Shown piece by piece: positions 56,085-64,000 of a DNA stretch of 64,000 nt (position 1 is its first letter; every line of letters begins with the position of its first letter). The position numbers were made by a program, and so were the translations under genes. This DNA comes from Aminobacter niigataensis. Its GTDB lineage: Bacteria > Pseudomonadota > Alphaproteobacteria > Rhizobiales > Rhizobiaceae. The notes beneath the pieces are model-generated. The model was not told where the DNA came from, searched no databases, and saw nothing but the letters and a program-made list of their open reading frames with translations. Where the stretch lies: positions 1,116,001 through 1,180,000 of the forward strand of contig NZ_JACHOT010000001.1 of assembly GCF_014200015.1 (NCBI RefSeq), in the 5' to 3' direction.

Positions 56085-57359
56085 TCAGCCGCCGGTGCTG
56101 CTTCCACGCCCGGCAACGAAAGCAGCGACAGCCTTCGAAATACTGCTTGCGGCCTTCTCGCGCCAATCTGCGCTGCGCAGTTGCTCCTCGTCCTCGGGAT
56201 TCGAGAGATAGCCGAGTTCGACCAGCACCGACGGCACGTCGGGGGCCTTGAGCACCCTGAAGCCTGCAGAACGATGCGGGTTGTTGATCATGCCGACCGT
56301 CGGCGACAGCTCGCCGACCAGCGAGCGGGCAAATCGTGTCGAAAAGCCATGCGTTTCGCGCCGGATGAGATCGACAAGAATGTCGGAGACTTCGTGATTT
56401 TCTTCAGCAACGTCGACGCCGGCCAGTTGATCAGAGAGGTTTTCGCGATCGGCGAGTGCCTGGGCGTCGGCATCGGACGCCTTGTCCGAGACGGTATAGA
56501 CGGTCGCGCCGCGAATGCCCTTCAGGCGGATGGTGTCGGCGTGGATCGAAATGAACAGGTCCGCCTCGGCCTGGCGAGCGATGCGAACGCGATCGTCGAG
56601 CCGCAGGAAGTCGTCACCCTCGCGCGTCAGCACCACTTTGTAGGCACCGTTCGCCGCCAGCTTGGCCTTCAATTCCTGGGCGAAAGCGAGCGTGACCGAT
56701 TTTTCGACCGTCCCGTTCAGGCCTTCCGCACCACCGTCGATACCGCCGTGTCCGGGGTCGAGGACGATGGTGAACGGCCGGTCGCCGCGGTGGGCGATCT
56801 TGCCGACGCGGTCGCTCTTGGGCGTGGACACCGTCGAGCCTGTCGTTTCGGCCTGGGCAGCAAGTGCTGCGTCGAACTCCCGTTCGGAGGCAGCGCCGAT
56901 ATCCGCGACCATACGGTAGCCAGAGCCATCCTCATTCCTGAGGATGTCGACTTTTTCGACGTTGAACGGCCCCTTCGACGTTACGATCAGCCGCGAGGCG
57001 CCCTCGCCCGACGTGCCATAGCGTACGCCCTTGATCAGGCCGCGGGGCTTGAGTTCCTTTGCATCCAGCGCCAGTGACGTATCTGGGAGATCGACGACCA
57101 GACGATGCGGCCCCCGCAACAAGAACCACCTCGGCTCCGGCTCGCGGTCGAAATTCATCACGATGCGCATATGAGTCGCGTCGCCTGCCATCTTGTAGTC
57201 GAGCGTCTTGATCGCATCGGCGGCAGAAGCCGGCTGGGATTGAAAGCCCACGACAGCCGAAAATAACGCCAGCACCAAAAGCAGCGCACGGCAAATTGCG
57301 CCCCTGGGCTGACTGCCCCCGATCGGGAAGCTCGTGCCGGTCAATGCCGCAGGCCCCAT
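56085..57359 (-). CDS. amiC: N-acetylmuramoyl-L-alanine amidase (AmiC-type) with AMIN domain
   Basis: Cleaves the MurNAc-L-Ala bond of peptidoglycan during cell separation. 424 residues from MGPAALTGTSFPIGGSQ (57359), preceded by GACGAGAG and followed by a signal peptide (ALLLVLALFSAVVGFQSQP); the longer frame to 57581 is rejected. AMIN targeting domain about 49-155 (IKTLDYKMAGDATHMRIVMN). Amidase_3 domain from about 195: TIVLDPGHGGIDGGA, zinc ligands including EKSVTLAF and SIHADTI, and VELGYLSN. Lies upstream of the PBP1A gene and divergent from rne. Confidence 0.93.
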   Translation of the reverse strand: MGPAALTGTSFPIGGSQPRGAICRALLLVLALFSAVVGFQSQPASAADAIKTLDYKMAGDATHMRIVMNFDREPEPRWFLLRGPHRLVVDLPDTSLALDAKELKPRGLIKGVRYGTSGEGASRLIVTSKGPFNVEKVDILRNEDGSGYRMVADIGAASEREFDAALAAQAETTGSTVSTPKSDRVGKIAHRGDRPFTIVLDPGHGGIDGGAEGLNGTVEKSVTLAFAQELKAKLAANGAYKVVLTREGDDFLRLDDRVRIARQAEADLFISIHADTIRLKGIRGATVYTVSDKASDADAQALADRENLSDQLAGVDVAEENHEVSDILVDLIRRETHGFSTRFARSLVGELSPTVGMINNPHRSAGFRVLKAPDVPSVLVELGYLSNPEDEEQLRSADWREKAASSISKAVAAFVAGRGSSTGG

Positions 57360-58014
57360 CTCTCGTCTTGCCGCTCCAAAAGCAGGCGCGCAAAGGCTGC
57401 ACGCCGAAGCCAGTCGCGGGGCAAAATAGGCCGCCCCTTCGATTAACGACTGGTAACCAGAGAAGGTTAACCGAGTCTTTGCGGAAATGCTCCCCTGCTG
57501 GCTGTCGCACCCGCCTTTGCCGGCGTCGGAAATCAGGGTTGCGCTCAACCTCGCCAAATCATAAAAGCGACATTGGATCACTGCAATCCTGGGCCCGCGC
57601 CCTCAGCGCCTTCCGCTAGGGAACCACGCGACGAGCGATGGCTCAACTCGCAAAAGAGAAACGATTTCAGTGATCGCGACGAGATTCGCAGGCGCGGCCC
57701 GTGGCGGGGTAGCGACTGCGTGAGAAAAACGGCCGGACATTCATCCCGCGCCGGCTCTGTAAGAGCAAAGTAGCTGGTCCGGATTCCCCGGGCTTAGGTT
57801 TGAAACAAGGTTCCGCAAGGTCACGCATTGGCCACAGACGCAATCATGGACAGGTCCGCAAATAACCGCGCCATCACGGCTGCGGGCGGCACCGTCATGG
57901 CGTTTTGGCTGCGACCGGCGGGCGCAAAATTATCCGGCACCCCTTCATCAGCAAACTCACGGCGGCGGACGAGTTCCCGCAAGCCGCGGCTGACGGCTGC
58001 CGGGAGGACAAATA
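57360..58014. other. 655-bp amiC-rne divergent intergenic region
   Basis: No convincing gene. Near amiC it holds GGTTAACC (57465-57472) and the 11-bp palindrome CTGGTAACCAG (57450-57460), next to GATTAAC (57441-57447). A weak plus-strand promoter candidate TTGCGC-17 bp-TAAAAG lies at 57539-57567. The remaining 450 bp would be a long rne leader, consistent with the leader-mediated autoregulation known for rne in E. coli. No specific fold was assigned. Confidence 0.4.
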
Positions 58015-60978
58015 ATGCCCAACAAGATGCTGATAGACGCCTCCCACCCGGAGGAAACACGGGTTGTCGTAGTTCGCGGTAACCGCATTGAAGAATTTGA
58101 TTTCGAATCACAGGACAAAAAGCAGCTCAAAGGAAATATCTACCTCGCCCGCGTAACGCGGGTTGAACCGTCCCTTCAGGCTGCCTTTGTCGAATATGGC
58201 GGGAACCGTCACGGTTTCCTCGCCTTCAGCGAAATCCATCCCGACTATTACCAGATTCCGGTTGCCGATCGGCAGGCGCTGCTGCGCGCCGAGGCGGAAG
58301 AAGCCGAGGACGAGGAAGACGAAGAGAACGAAGGCGACGAGAGCAAGGGCCAGGACCGCAACCGCGGACGCCGCCGCCGCCGCGGTGGCAAGAACCGTGG
58401 CCGCAATGGCGACGAGCAGAAGCCCGAAGGAGCCGGCGACGACGAGGGCTCCCATTCGGAGGACGACGGCGAGCCTATCGCTGCCGCATCCGACGACGAC
58501 GGCGATTCGATTGCCACAAGCGAATCTGCGGAGACGCACAGCGACGAATCGGAAACGGCAGCCGACGATTCGGACGAGCGTGAGCCGACATCGATCGCCG
58601 CGTCGTTCGACGCCGATGTGGTATCCGAACGGGTGCCTGAACCGACCGTCACCGAAAACGAAAACGGCGGCGTGATCGAGGAAGTTCATTCGTCCCATCA
58701 CGACGACCATGAAGTCGAGTCGGTCGGCGCGGAAGACGCCCTCGAAGAGGTGCGCAATCGCCGCAAGCCGGTTCGCCGCCACTACAAGATCCAGGAAGTC
58801 ATCAAGCGCCGCCAGATTCTTCTGGTCCAGGTGGTCAAGGAAGAGCGCGGCAACAAGGGTGCTGCGCTCACGACCTATCTGTCGCTGGCGGGCCGCTATT
58901 CGGTGCTGATGCCCAATACGGCGCGCGGCGGTGGCATTTCGCGCAAGATCACCAACGCCCAGGACCGCAAGCGCCTCAAGGAAGTGGTTGCCGATCTGGA
59001 AGTGCCGAAGGGCATGGGCGTCATCCTGCGCACCGCAGGTGAAAGCCGCACCAAGGCCGAGATCAAGCGCGACTACGAATATCTGATGCGCCTGTGGGAG
59101 AACGTCCGCAGCCTGACGCTGCAGTCGACGGCACCCGCACTGGTCTATGAGGAAGGCAGCCTGATCAAGCGATCGGTGCGCGACCTCTACAACAAGGACA
59201 TCGACGAGGTTCTCGTCGCCGGCGAAGACGGCTACCGCGAGGCCAAGGACTTCATGCGCATGCTGATGCCCAGCCATGCCAAGGTCGTCCAGCCTTACCG
59301 CGACATCACGCCGATCTTCGTGCGCAGCGGCATCGAATCGCAGCTCGAACGGATGGTCCAGCCACAGGTGACGCTGAAGTCGGGTGGCTACATCATCATC
59401 AACCAGACCGAGGCGCTGGTTGCCATCGACGTCAACTCCGGGCGCTCCACCAAGGAACACTCGATCGAGGAGACGGCACTTCACACCAACCTTGAAGCCG
59501 CCGAGGAAGTCGCGCGCCAGCTCAGGCTGCGAGACCTTGCCGGCCTGATCGTCATCGACTTCATCGACATGGAGGAGAACCGCAACAACCGTGCGGTCGA
59601 GAAGAAGCTCAAGGATTGCCTGAAGAACGACCGCGCCCGCATCCAGGTCGGCCGGATCTCGCATTTCGGCCTGATGGAGATGTCGCGCCAGCGCATCCGC
59701 GCCAGCGTGCTGGAATCGACGATGAAGCCCTGCCCGCATTGCGGCGGCACCGGCCATGTGCGTTCGGACTCCTCGGTGGCACTCCAGGTCGTGCGCGCCA
59801 TCGAAGAATTCCTGCTCAAGGATTCGCGCAGCCACATCACCGTCAAGACGCCTGCGGCGACCGCACTCTACGTGCTCAACCACAAGCGCTCCACGCTGGT
59901 GGACCTCGAAGCCCGCTTCGGCGTGACGATCACGCTCGAGGCCGACGACAGCGTCGGCTCGCAGAACCATGCCATCTTCCGCGGCGCCATCGCCGAGAAG
60001 CCGGCGAGCTTCAGCTTGCCAGTGATCGCGCCGGCCTATGAAGAGCCGGAAGAGGTCGAAGACGAGATCGTCGCCGAAGAGGAAGAAGAGGCAACAGCCG
60101 TCGCCGCCGCCGAAGTGCAGCCGGCCCGCGCAGCCCAGCCAGCAGGCGAAGGCGATCAGCACGACCGCAAGCGGCGCAAGCGCCGGCGTCGTCGCGGCGG
60201 CCGCGACCGCGAGCATGGCGCACCGCACGACGCAACCGCCGTCGCCTCGGAAGCCGATGCCTCCGAGGATGAGGAGGCCGGTTCCGATGCCGAGATCGAG
60301 AGCGGTGCGGAAGTCGAAGTCGCTTCTGAAGCAACAAGCGCGGACGCTGCCGCGACCGATGAGGCCGCGGCCAAGAAGCGCCGGCGCGGCAAGCGCGGCG
60401 GCAAGCGCAACCGCAAGGAGGACGACGAGCTCTCGGCAGAAGGCGACGAACAGCCAGCATCCGAAGATGCGGTCGTCGAGCCCAGCGTAAGCGAAGCGCC
60501 GGTCGCCGAAGCCGCAGCAGTCGTAGCTGCGGCTGAAGAACCGGAAGCCGCCGCCGAAGCCAAGCCGAAAAAGGCACCGCGCCGTTCGGCCAAGGCCAAG
60601 AAGGCGGAGGCGGAGGCCGAGGCAATCGAGGCGCCGGCAACTGAGCCCGTTGCAGAAGCTGTCGCGGCTGAAATTGCCGTAGATGCGGCAGCTCCCGAGC
60701 CTGAAGCCAAGCCGGCGAAGAAACCAGCGAAGCCCCGTACGCCGCGCCGCAAGGCTGCCGCTGCGCCAGCCGAGCAAGAGGTGATTGCCGCTGAAGCCGA
60801 GCAAGAGGCGGTTGCCGCTCCGGCCGAGCAGGAGGTTGCTGCCAAGGCAGTTGCAGCACGTCCGACGAAGGCGCCGGCCACACCGGTAGTCACTTCGGCA
60901 GTCGATGCCGAGGACGACGCTTCGAGCGAAGCCAAGCCGAAAAAAGGTGGCTGGTGGCAGCGCAAAGGTTTCTTTTGA
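58015..60978 (+). CDS. rne: Ribonuclease E
   Basis: Endoribonuclease and degradosome scaffold, 987 residues. GGGAGGA lies 7 nt before the ATG. The S1 domain begins at about 38 (KGNIYLARVTRVEPSLQAAF) but is split by a roughly 160-residue insert (about 92-255), first Glu/Asp-rich then Arg-rich (GRRRRRGGKNRGR), and resumes at YKIQEVIKRRQILLVQVVKE. DNase-I-like domain: catalytic D472 (VAIDVNSG) and D515 (VIDFIDME), 43 apart as in E. coli D303/D346. Zn-link C573/C576 (KPCPHCGGTG). The C-terminal 300 residues are Ala/Glu-rich and disordered with RKRRKRRRRRGGRDR, ending GWWQRKGFF, the GWW motif that binds PNPase in Caulobacter. Confidence 0.98.
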   Translation: MPNKMLIDASHPEETRVVVVRGNRIEEFDFESQDKKQLKGNIYLARVTRVEPSLQAAFVEYGGNRHGFLAFSEIHPDYYQIPVADRQALLRAEAEEAEDEEDEENEGDESKGQDRNRGRRRRRGGKNRGRNGDEQKPEGAGDDEGSHSEDDGEPIAAASDDDGDSIATSESAETHSDESETAADDSDEREPTSIAASFDADVVSERVPEPTVTENENGGVIEEVHSSHHDDHEVESVGAEDALEEVRNRRKPVRRHYKIQEVIKRRQILLVQVVKEERGNKGAALTTYLSLAGRYSVLMPNTARGGGISRKITNAQDRKRLKEVVADLEVPKGMGVILRTAGESRTKAEIKRDYEYLMRLWENVRSLTLQSTAPALVYEEGSLIKRSVRDLYNKDIDEVLVAGEDGYREAKDFMRMLMPSHAKVVQPYRDITPIFVRSGIESQLERMVQPQVTLKSGGYIIINQTEALVAIDVNSGRSTKEHSIEETALHTNLEAAEEVARQLRLRDLAGLIVIDFIDMEENRNNRAVEKKLKDCLKNDRARIQVGRISHFGLMEMSRQRIRASVLESTMKPCPHCGGTGHVRSDSSVALQVVRAIEEFLLKDSRSHITVKTPAATALYVLNHKRSTLVDLEARFGVTITLEADDSVGSQNHAIFRGAIAEKPASFSLPVIAPAYEEPEEVEDEIVAEEEEEATAVAAAEVQPARAAQPAGEGDQHDRKRRKRRRRRGGRDREHGAPHDATAVASEADASEDEEAGSDAEIESGAEVEVASEATSADAAATDEAAAKKRRRGKRGGKRNRKEDDELSAEGDEQPASEDAVVEPSVSEAPVAEAAAVVAAAEEPEAAAEAKPKKAPRRSAKAKKAEAEAEAIEAPATEPVAEAVAAEIAVDAAAPEPEAKPAKKPAKPRTPRRKAAAAPAEQEVIAAEAEQEAVAAPAEQEVAAKAVAARPTKAPATPVVTSAVDAEDDASSEAKPKKGGWWQRKGFF

Positions 60979-60989
60979 TCGGCTAATAT

Positions 60990-61030
60990 AAAAACCCCGA
61001 CCAGCACATCGTTGGTCGGGGTCACTATTT
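60990..61030 (+). terminator. Rho-independent terminator after rne
   Basis: Stem CCCCGACCA/TGGTCGGGG (60995-61021) with a 9-nt loop and AT-rich flanks (TATTTATTT downstream), 16 bp past the stop. Confidence 0.8.
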
Positions 61031-61134
61031 ATTTAGATTATTTTGCTTGCCGTCCGACACTGTTTGCACCGATATACAACCCAGCGTTCGAATAGACTCA
61101 TACTTTGCTTTAATACTGCCCGGAGAGACGGCCG

Positions 61135-61575
61135 ATGACGAGTGACAGCAAGATCGACATCCTAGGACTGACTGCGCATATCGTCAGCGCTTATGTAGAG
61201 AACAACAAGGTTCCCGCCACCGGATTGCCGGAACTGATCGCCAGCGTCAACGCATCGATCCTGGCGCTCAACCAGCCTGTCGAAGCGCCGGTCGAGGTGC
61301 AACAGCCTGCCGTGAACCCCAAGCGTTCGGTCCTCCCCGACTACATCGTCTGCCTGGAGGACGGGAAGAAGTTCAAGTCGTTGAAGCGCCATCTTGCAGT
61401 CCACTTCGGACTGACGCCGGAGGAATATCGCGCCAAGTGGGGCTTGCCTGCCGACTATCCGATGGTGGCGCCGAACTATGCTGCCGCGCGTTCGGCACTG
61501 GCAAAGTCCCTTGGTCTTGGACGCAAGGCAGCCGCAGTTCCGGCCAAGGCACGCGGCCGCGCCAAAAAGGCTTGA
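61135..61575 (+). CDS. mucR: Ros/MucR-family zinc-finger transcriptional regulator
   Basis: 146 residues. GGAGAGA lies 6 nt upstream. N-terminal oligomerisation region (about 5-48). Prokaryotic zinc finger at 70-100: C73-L-E-D76, H86 and H90 within YIVCLEDGKKFKSLKRHLAV, so the second Cys of Ros (CxxC) is Asp. This C-x2-D form is known in MucR-type proteins. A basic C-terminus ends KARGRAKKA. MucR proteins silence AT-rich promoters and often their own. The AT-rich upstream gap 61022-61118 fits autorepression. Several paralogues are usual in rhizobia, so the symbol is by family. Confidence 0.93.
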   Translation: MTSDSKIDILGLTAHIVSAYVENNKVPATGLPELIASVNASILALNQPVEAPVEVQQPAVNPKRSVLPDYIVCLEDGKKFKSLKRHLAVHFGLTPEEYRAKWGLPADYPMVAPNYAAARSALAKSLGLGRKAAAVPAKARGRAKKA

Positions 61576-61589
61576 TTTCCGAAGTCTGA

Positions 61590-61619
61590 AAAGCGCTCCG
61601 GGCAGCACCGGAGCGCTTT
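61590..61619. terminator. Bidirectional terminator between mucR and the Dabb gene
   Basis: Perfect 12-bp stem AAAGCGCTCCGG/CCGGAGCGCTTT with a 6-nt loop between convergent genes, 14 bp after mucR and 2 bp after the Dabb gene. Confidence 0.75.
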
Positions 61620-61621
61620 GA

Positions 61622-61912
61622 TCACGACGCGGCGACCACGTCCGCCGAATAGCGCAGCTCGCGCATCGGGCGCACACGCTGCGTGGTCCTGTCGTAGAGC
61701 GGATGCGCCTTGTAGGCTGCAAGTGCCGCCTGATCGGCGAACTCTGCATAAACGACGATGTCGATCTCGTCACAAAGCGGATCGACCTTCGTATTGACCG
61801 TCACTTCGAAAACGGTGGAATGCGGAATTCCGCCGAGCGCCGACAGCTCCTCGCGGATCGTCTCGACGTCCTGTTTCTGCCGCGCACTGAAGAACACGAT
61901 GTGCCGGATCAA
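61622..61912 (-). CDS. Dabb (stress-responsive alpha/beta-barrel) domain protein
   Basis: 96 residues, starting with TTG at 61912: AGAAGGA lies 8 nt upstream and the family begins IRHIVFFSA right there, whereas the frame to 62002 adds non-family residues. Landmarks are RHIVFFSARQKQDVETIREE, FEVTVNTKVDPLCDEIDIVV and AYKAHPLYDRTTQRVRPMR, a single ferredoxin-like Dabb domain that normally dimerises. Function unknown. Convergent with mucR. Confidence 0.85.
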   Translation of the reverse strand: MIRHIVFFSARQKQDVETIREELSALGGIPHSTVFEVTVNTKVDPLCDEIDIVVYAEFADQAALAAYKAHPLYDRTTQRVRPMRELRYSADVVAAS

Positions 61913-62044
61913 GCGACAATTCCTTCTGCTGCTTTGCTGGCGCCTTTTGGGTCGGCTTTCGACCGGCGTCAATCCGGCAAAGTGTTGCGGGCCGCAAAAC
62001 AACGCAGACTGACAGGCGCCTCATGGCGATTCGCGCAGCGATGC

Positions 62045-62173
62045 TCAGCCGGTGACCATCCGCACCACGCGATGTACCTCCGTCACAGTCGTGCCGATCG
62101 CGTTGCCGTGGTTGTAGAAAACGTCCCAGACCAGGAACAAGGCGCCGCACATTATCACGATCACATAGCGCAT
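62045..62173 (-). CDS. Small single-span membrane protein, 42 aa
   Basis: 42 residues: MRYVIVIMCGALFLVWDVFY, then a polar tail ending VHRVVRMVTG. The first 20 residues form one transmembrane helix with a basic start (MRY), followed by NHGNAIGTTVTE. GGGAGG lies 8 nt before the ATG. It is upstream of the Dabb gene on the same strand (132 bp). Length and layout resemble small uncharacterised rhizobial membrane peptides. No function assigned. Confidence 0.65.
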   Translation of the reverse strand: MRYVIVIMCGALFLVWDVFYNHGNAIGTTVTEVHRVVRMVTG

Positions 62174-62548
62174 CGTGTGCCCTCCCCGAGGCTCAGCAGC
62201 CTCCGGAATGATGATAGTTCGCCCTCAATCGGTCGTGAAGCGTTAGGCTGCGCTAATACGCAAGTTTCCGGCAGCACCTAGGCCTGCAGTCCTCGTCGGA
62301 CGTCTTCCTCCCCTGGCACATAAGCGCTTGCCAGATGTCACTTGAAGTTCGCGCTTTTGGCGGTGAAGATCACGGCGGGAATTTACCGTGGCGCGCGAAA
62401 GTCTTGGCGGAAGCAGGTCAAGTCTACCGCAATGCCAAGCGGGCGGCGCGACCGGCAACGCGTCATCCGTCAGACAGCGCGTCCAACGGACACGCCTGGA
62501 CACGAGCCCGAAGGCGCCGGCACGGGCAGCAGAGCTTGGGACGTCGAG
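62174..62548. other. 375-bp region before the cfa gene
   Basis: No gene with good support. An in-frame extension of cfa runs back to 62342 but is Arg-rich and unlike the family. No convincing promoter pair was found for either flanking gene. Confidence 0.4.
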
Positions 62549-63805
62549 ATGGCCCAGAGGATACCGGACGAATCAATCGAGCGTGGAGTAACGCGGCTCC
62601 ACGAAGGCAATATCAGGGATGTAGCGCGTGGCCTGCCGGCGCGGGTACGCATGGCACTGTCGGCCGCACTGCATCTGCCACGCGGCACGCTCACGGTTAG
62701 GATGCCTGACGGCCGTGCCATCCTGATTGGCGGCAAGGCACCCGGACCGGAAGCCGAGATCGTGCTGCATAACTGGAACCTGCCGGCACGGGCCTTCAGC
62801 GGCGGCACGATCGGCGTGGCCGAATCCTACATGGACGGTGATTGGGAGAGCCCGGACGTTACCAGCTTCCTGGAATTGTTCGTGGTCAACACAGAGGCGG
62901 GAGAAGGTGTAGCCGGCGGCACCAACTGGCTGCTCACGACCATCCAGCGGATTCGGCACTGGCTCAACGAGAACACCCGCACCGGCTCGAAACGCAACAT
63001 TTCCGCCCACTACGACCTCGGCAATGCCTTCTACAGCCAGTGGCTCGACCCGACGATGACCTATTCCTCGGGCCTCTATGCCACAGGTGCCAACGATCTG
63101 GCCGGCGCGCAGACCGAAAAATATCGGGCACTGGCACGCGACACGGGCATCGGCCCCAACGACCACGTGCTCGAGATCGGCAGCGGCTGGGGCGGCTTCG
63201 CCGAGTTTGCAGCGCGCGAAATCGGCTGCAAGGTGACAGGCCTGACGATCAGCAGCGAGCAATTCGACTTCGCCAGCAAGCGCATCCACGATGCCGGATT
63301 GGCCGAAAAAGTCGACTTCAAGCTGCAGGACTATCGCGACGAAACCGGCGCCTACGACCGTATCGCCTCGATCGAGATGTTCGAGGCGGTCGGCGAAAAA
63401 TACTGGCCTGCCTTCTTCGCCAAGATGAAGCAGTGCCTGCCATCGGGCGGCACCGCTGGGCTGCAGATCATCACCATCAACGAGGCGGCTTATCCGCTTT
63501 ACCGCAAGCGGCCCGATTTCATCCAGCGCTACGTCTTTCCCGGTGGCATGCTGCCGACACCTACGCTGTTGAAGTCGCTGGGGGCCGAGCACGGGCTCGA
63601 CTATCTGCGCGAGCGCGTCTTTCCGCAGGATTATGCCAGGACACTTGCCGAATGGCGGGGCCGCTTCTGGTCGTCCTGGGAGCGCATCGTGCCTCTCGGC
63701 TTCGACGAGCGGTTCAAGAAGCTTTGGGAGTTTTATCTCCATTATTGCGAGGCCGGATTCCGTGCCGAGTACATCGACGTCAGGCAGGTGGTCTACAAGG
63801 CGTAG
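62549..63805 (+). CDS. cfa: Cyclopropane-fatty-acyl-phospholipid synthase
   Basis: Transfers a methylene from SAM to unsaturated acyl chains of membrane lipids. 418 residues from MAQRIPDESIERGV (62549). N-terminal lipid-binding domain (FSGGTIGVAESYMDGDWESP), then HYDLGNAFYSQWLDPTMTYS and the SAM motif LEIGSGWGGFAEFAAREIG. Further landmarks are IEMFEAVGEKYW, FIQRYVFPGGMLPT and the C-terminal YCEAGFRAEYIDVRQVVY with the conserved Cys. The start has only a weak ribosome binding site, so a start upstream (62432) is possible. Confidence 0.94.
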   Translation: MAQRIPDESIERGVTRLHEGNIRDVARGLPARVRMALSAALHLPRGTLTVRMPDGRAILIGGKAPGPEAEIVLHNWNLPARAFSGGTIGVAESYMDGDWESPDVTSFLELFVVNTEAGEGVAGGTNWLLTTIQRIRHWLNENTRTGSKRNISAHYDLGNAFYSQWLDPTMTYSSGLYATGANDLAGAQTEKYRALARDTGIGPNDHVLEIGSGWGGFAEFAAREIGCKVTGLTISSEQFDFASKRIHDAGLAEKVDFKLQDYRDETGAYDRIASIEMFEAVGEKYWPAFFAKMKQCLPSGGTAGLQIITINEAAYPLYRKRPDFIQRYVFPGGMLPTPTLLKSLGAEHGLDYLRERVFPQDYARTLAEWRGRFWSSWERIVPLGFDERFKKLWEFYLHYCEAGFRAEYIDVRQVVYKA

Positions 63806-63824
63806 GCGCGCTACCGCCTCGGAC

Positions 63825-63891
63825 AAGCAAAGCGGCGACCTGTGCTGTTCGCCCTTCCCTGGGCCTCGATTCGTCAGGGGTTGCTTTGCTT
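63825..63891 (+). terminator. Inverted repeat after cfa, possible terminator
   Basis: AAGCAAAGC (63825-63833) and GCTTTGCTT (63883-63891) form a 9-bp stem around about 50 nt, 20 bp past cfa. Weak evidence. Nothing else is recognised from 63892 to the window end. Confidence 0.3.
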
Positions 63892-64000
63892 ATCCGGCGC
63901 AAGAATCCGCGATACTTTTCCTGCTGCTTGTCTTCGCTCTCGGTATATCCGAGACCTCTGATTAATTCTTGAAATAGTCTTCAATTCGCGCATTTCCGCC

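Noticed and set aside
58015-60978. Repetitive Ala/Glu-rich codons in the 3' part of rne, which look like a tandem repeat.
   Set aside because: It is coding low complexity (a disordered scaffold tail) without a fixed repeat unit, not a separate repeat element.
62342-62548. 69-codon in-frame extension upstream of cfa.
   Set aside because: Arg-rich, unlike the N-termini of Cfa proteins, and without a ribosome binding site. The ATG at 62549 fits the family better.
63962-64000. Minus-strand frame ending RIEDYFKN then stop, looking like a protein C-terminus entering from beyond the window.
   Set aside because: Only 12 codons are visible, too little to call a gene.

Overview
The window is a high-GC alphaproteobacterial chromosome segment, most like Hyphomicrobiales/Phyllobacteriaceae (Mesorhizobium- or Aminobacter-like). 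The placement rests on a fused rif + str/S10/spc/alpha ribosomal supercluster, RNase E with an acidic insertion in its S1 domain and a terminal GWW motif, a Ros/MucR regulator with a Cys-x2-Asp finger, a BA14K protein, and a 376-residue RF2 made by +1 frameshifting. No genus can be proved from the sequence alone.

Layout. 1-650: 5' part of a DegP-like protease gene (minus). 896-19665: the str, S10, spc and alpha operons, all minus, read from rpsL down to rplQ. 20140-21873: an insertion of a 93-aa acidic orphan (plus) and an APC permease (minus). 22077-34181: rpoC, rpoB, rplL, rplJ, rplA, rplK, nusG and secE (minus). 34486-38738: tRNA-Trp, a truncated haemoglobin, a secreted tandem ClpP-like protein, a second tuf gene, tRNA-Gly and tRNA-Tyr. 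From 38936 the content is mixed: rlmB, a secreted Asp-box/BNR protein, a glyoxylate operon (gcl-hyi-glxR) with a divergent IclR regulator, a BA14K protein, ybaK, tRNA-Thr, a 55-aa membrane peptide, NAD kinase, a DEAD-box helicase, an OmpA-like lipoprotein, a GFA protein and a small Cys-rich secreted protein. It continues with prfB, a PhnB-like protein, PBP1A, an AmiC-type amidase, rne, mucR, a Dabb protein, a 42-aa membrane peptide and cfa.

How the genes work together. The first 38 kb supplies most of the translation and transcription machinery: ribosomal proteins, EF-Tu twice, EF-G, RNAP alpha/beta/beta', NusG and SecY/SecE. Several intergenic hairpins (rpsM-adk, rplO-secY, rplL-rpoB, rplA-rplJ, nusG-rplK) are candidates for uncoupling expression inside this long minus-strand array. 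The glyoxylate block converts two glyoxylate to glycerate through tartronate semialdehyde. PBP1A and AmiC make and cut peptidoglycan, and rne lies divergent to amiC.

Most notable observations: (i) a textbook programmed +1 frameshift in prfB; (ii) a secreted protein made of two ClpP-like units with eight matched cysteines each, of which only the first keeps the Ser/His pair; (iii) two tuf genes that appear identical at nucleotide level; (iv) two small membrane-peptide genes with good ribosome binding sites; (v) an AT-rich operator-like region between gcl and its IclR neighbour. No IS element, prophage or CRISPR array was seen.
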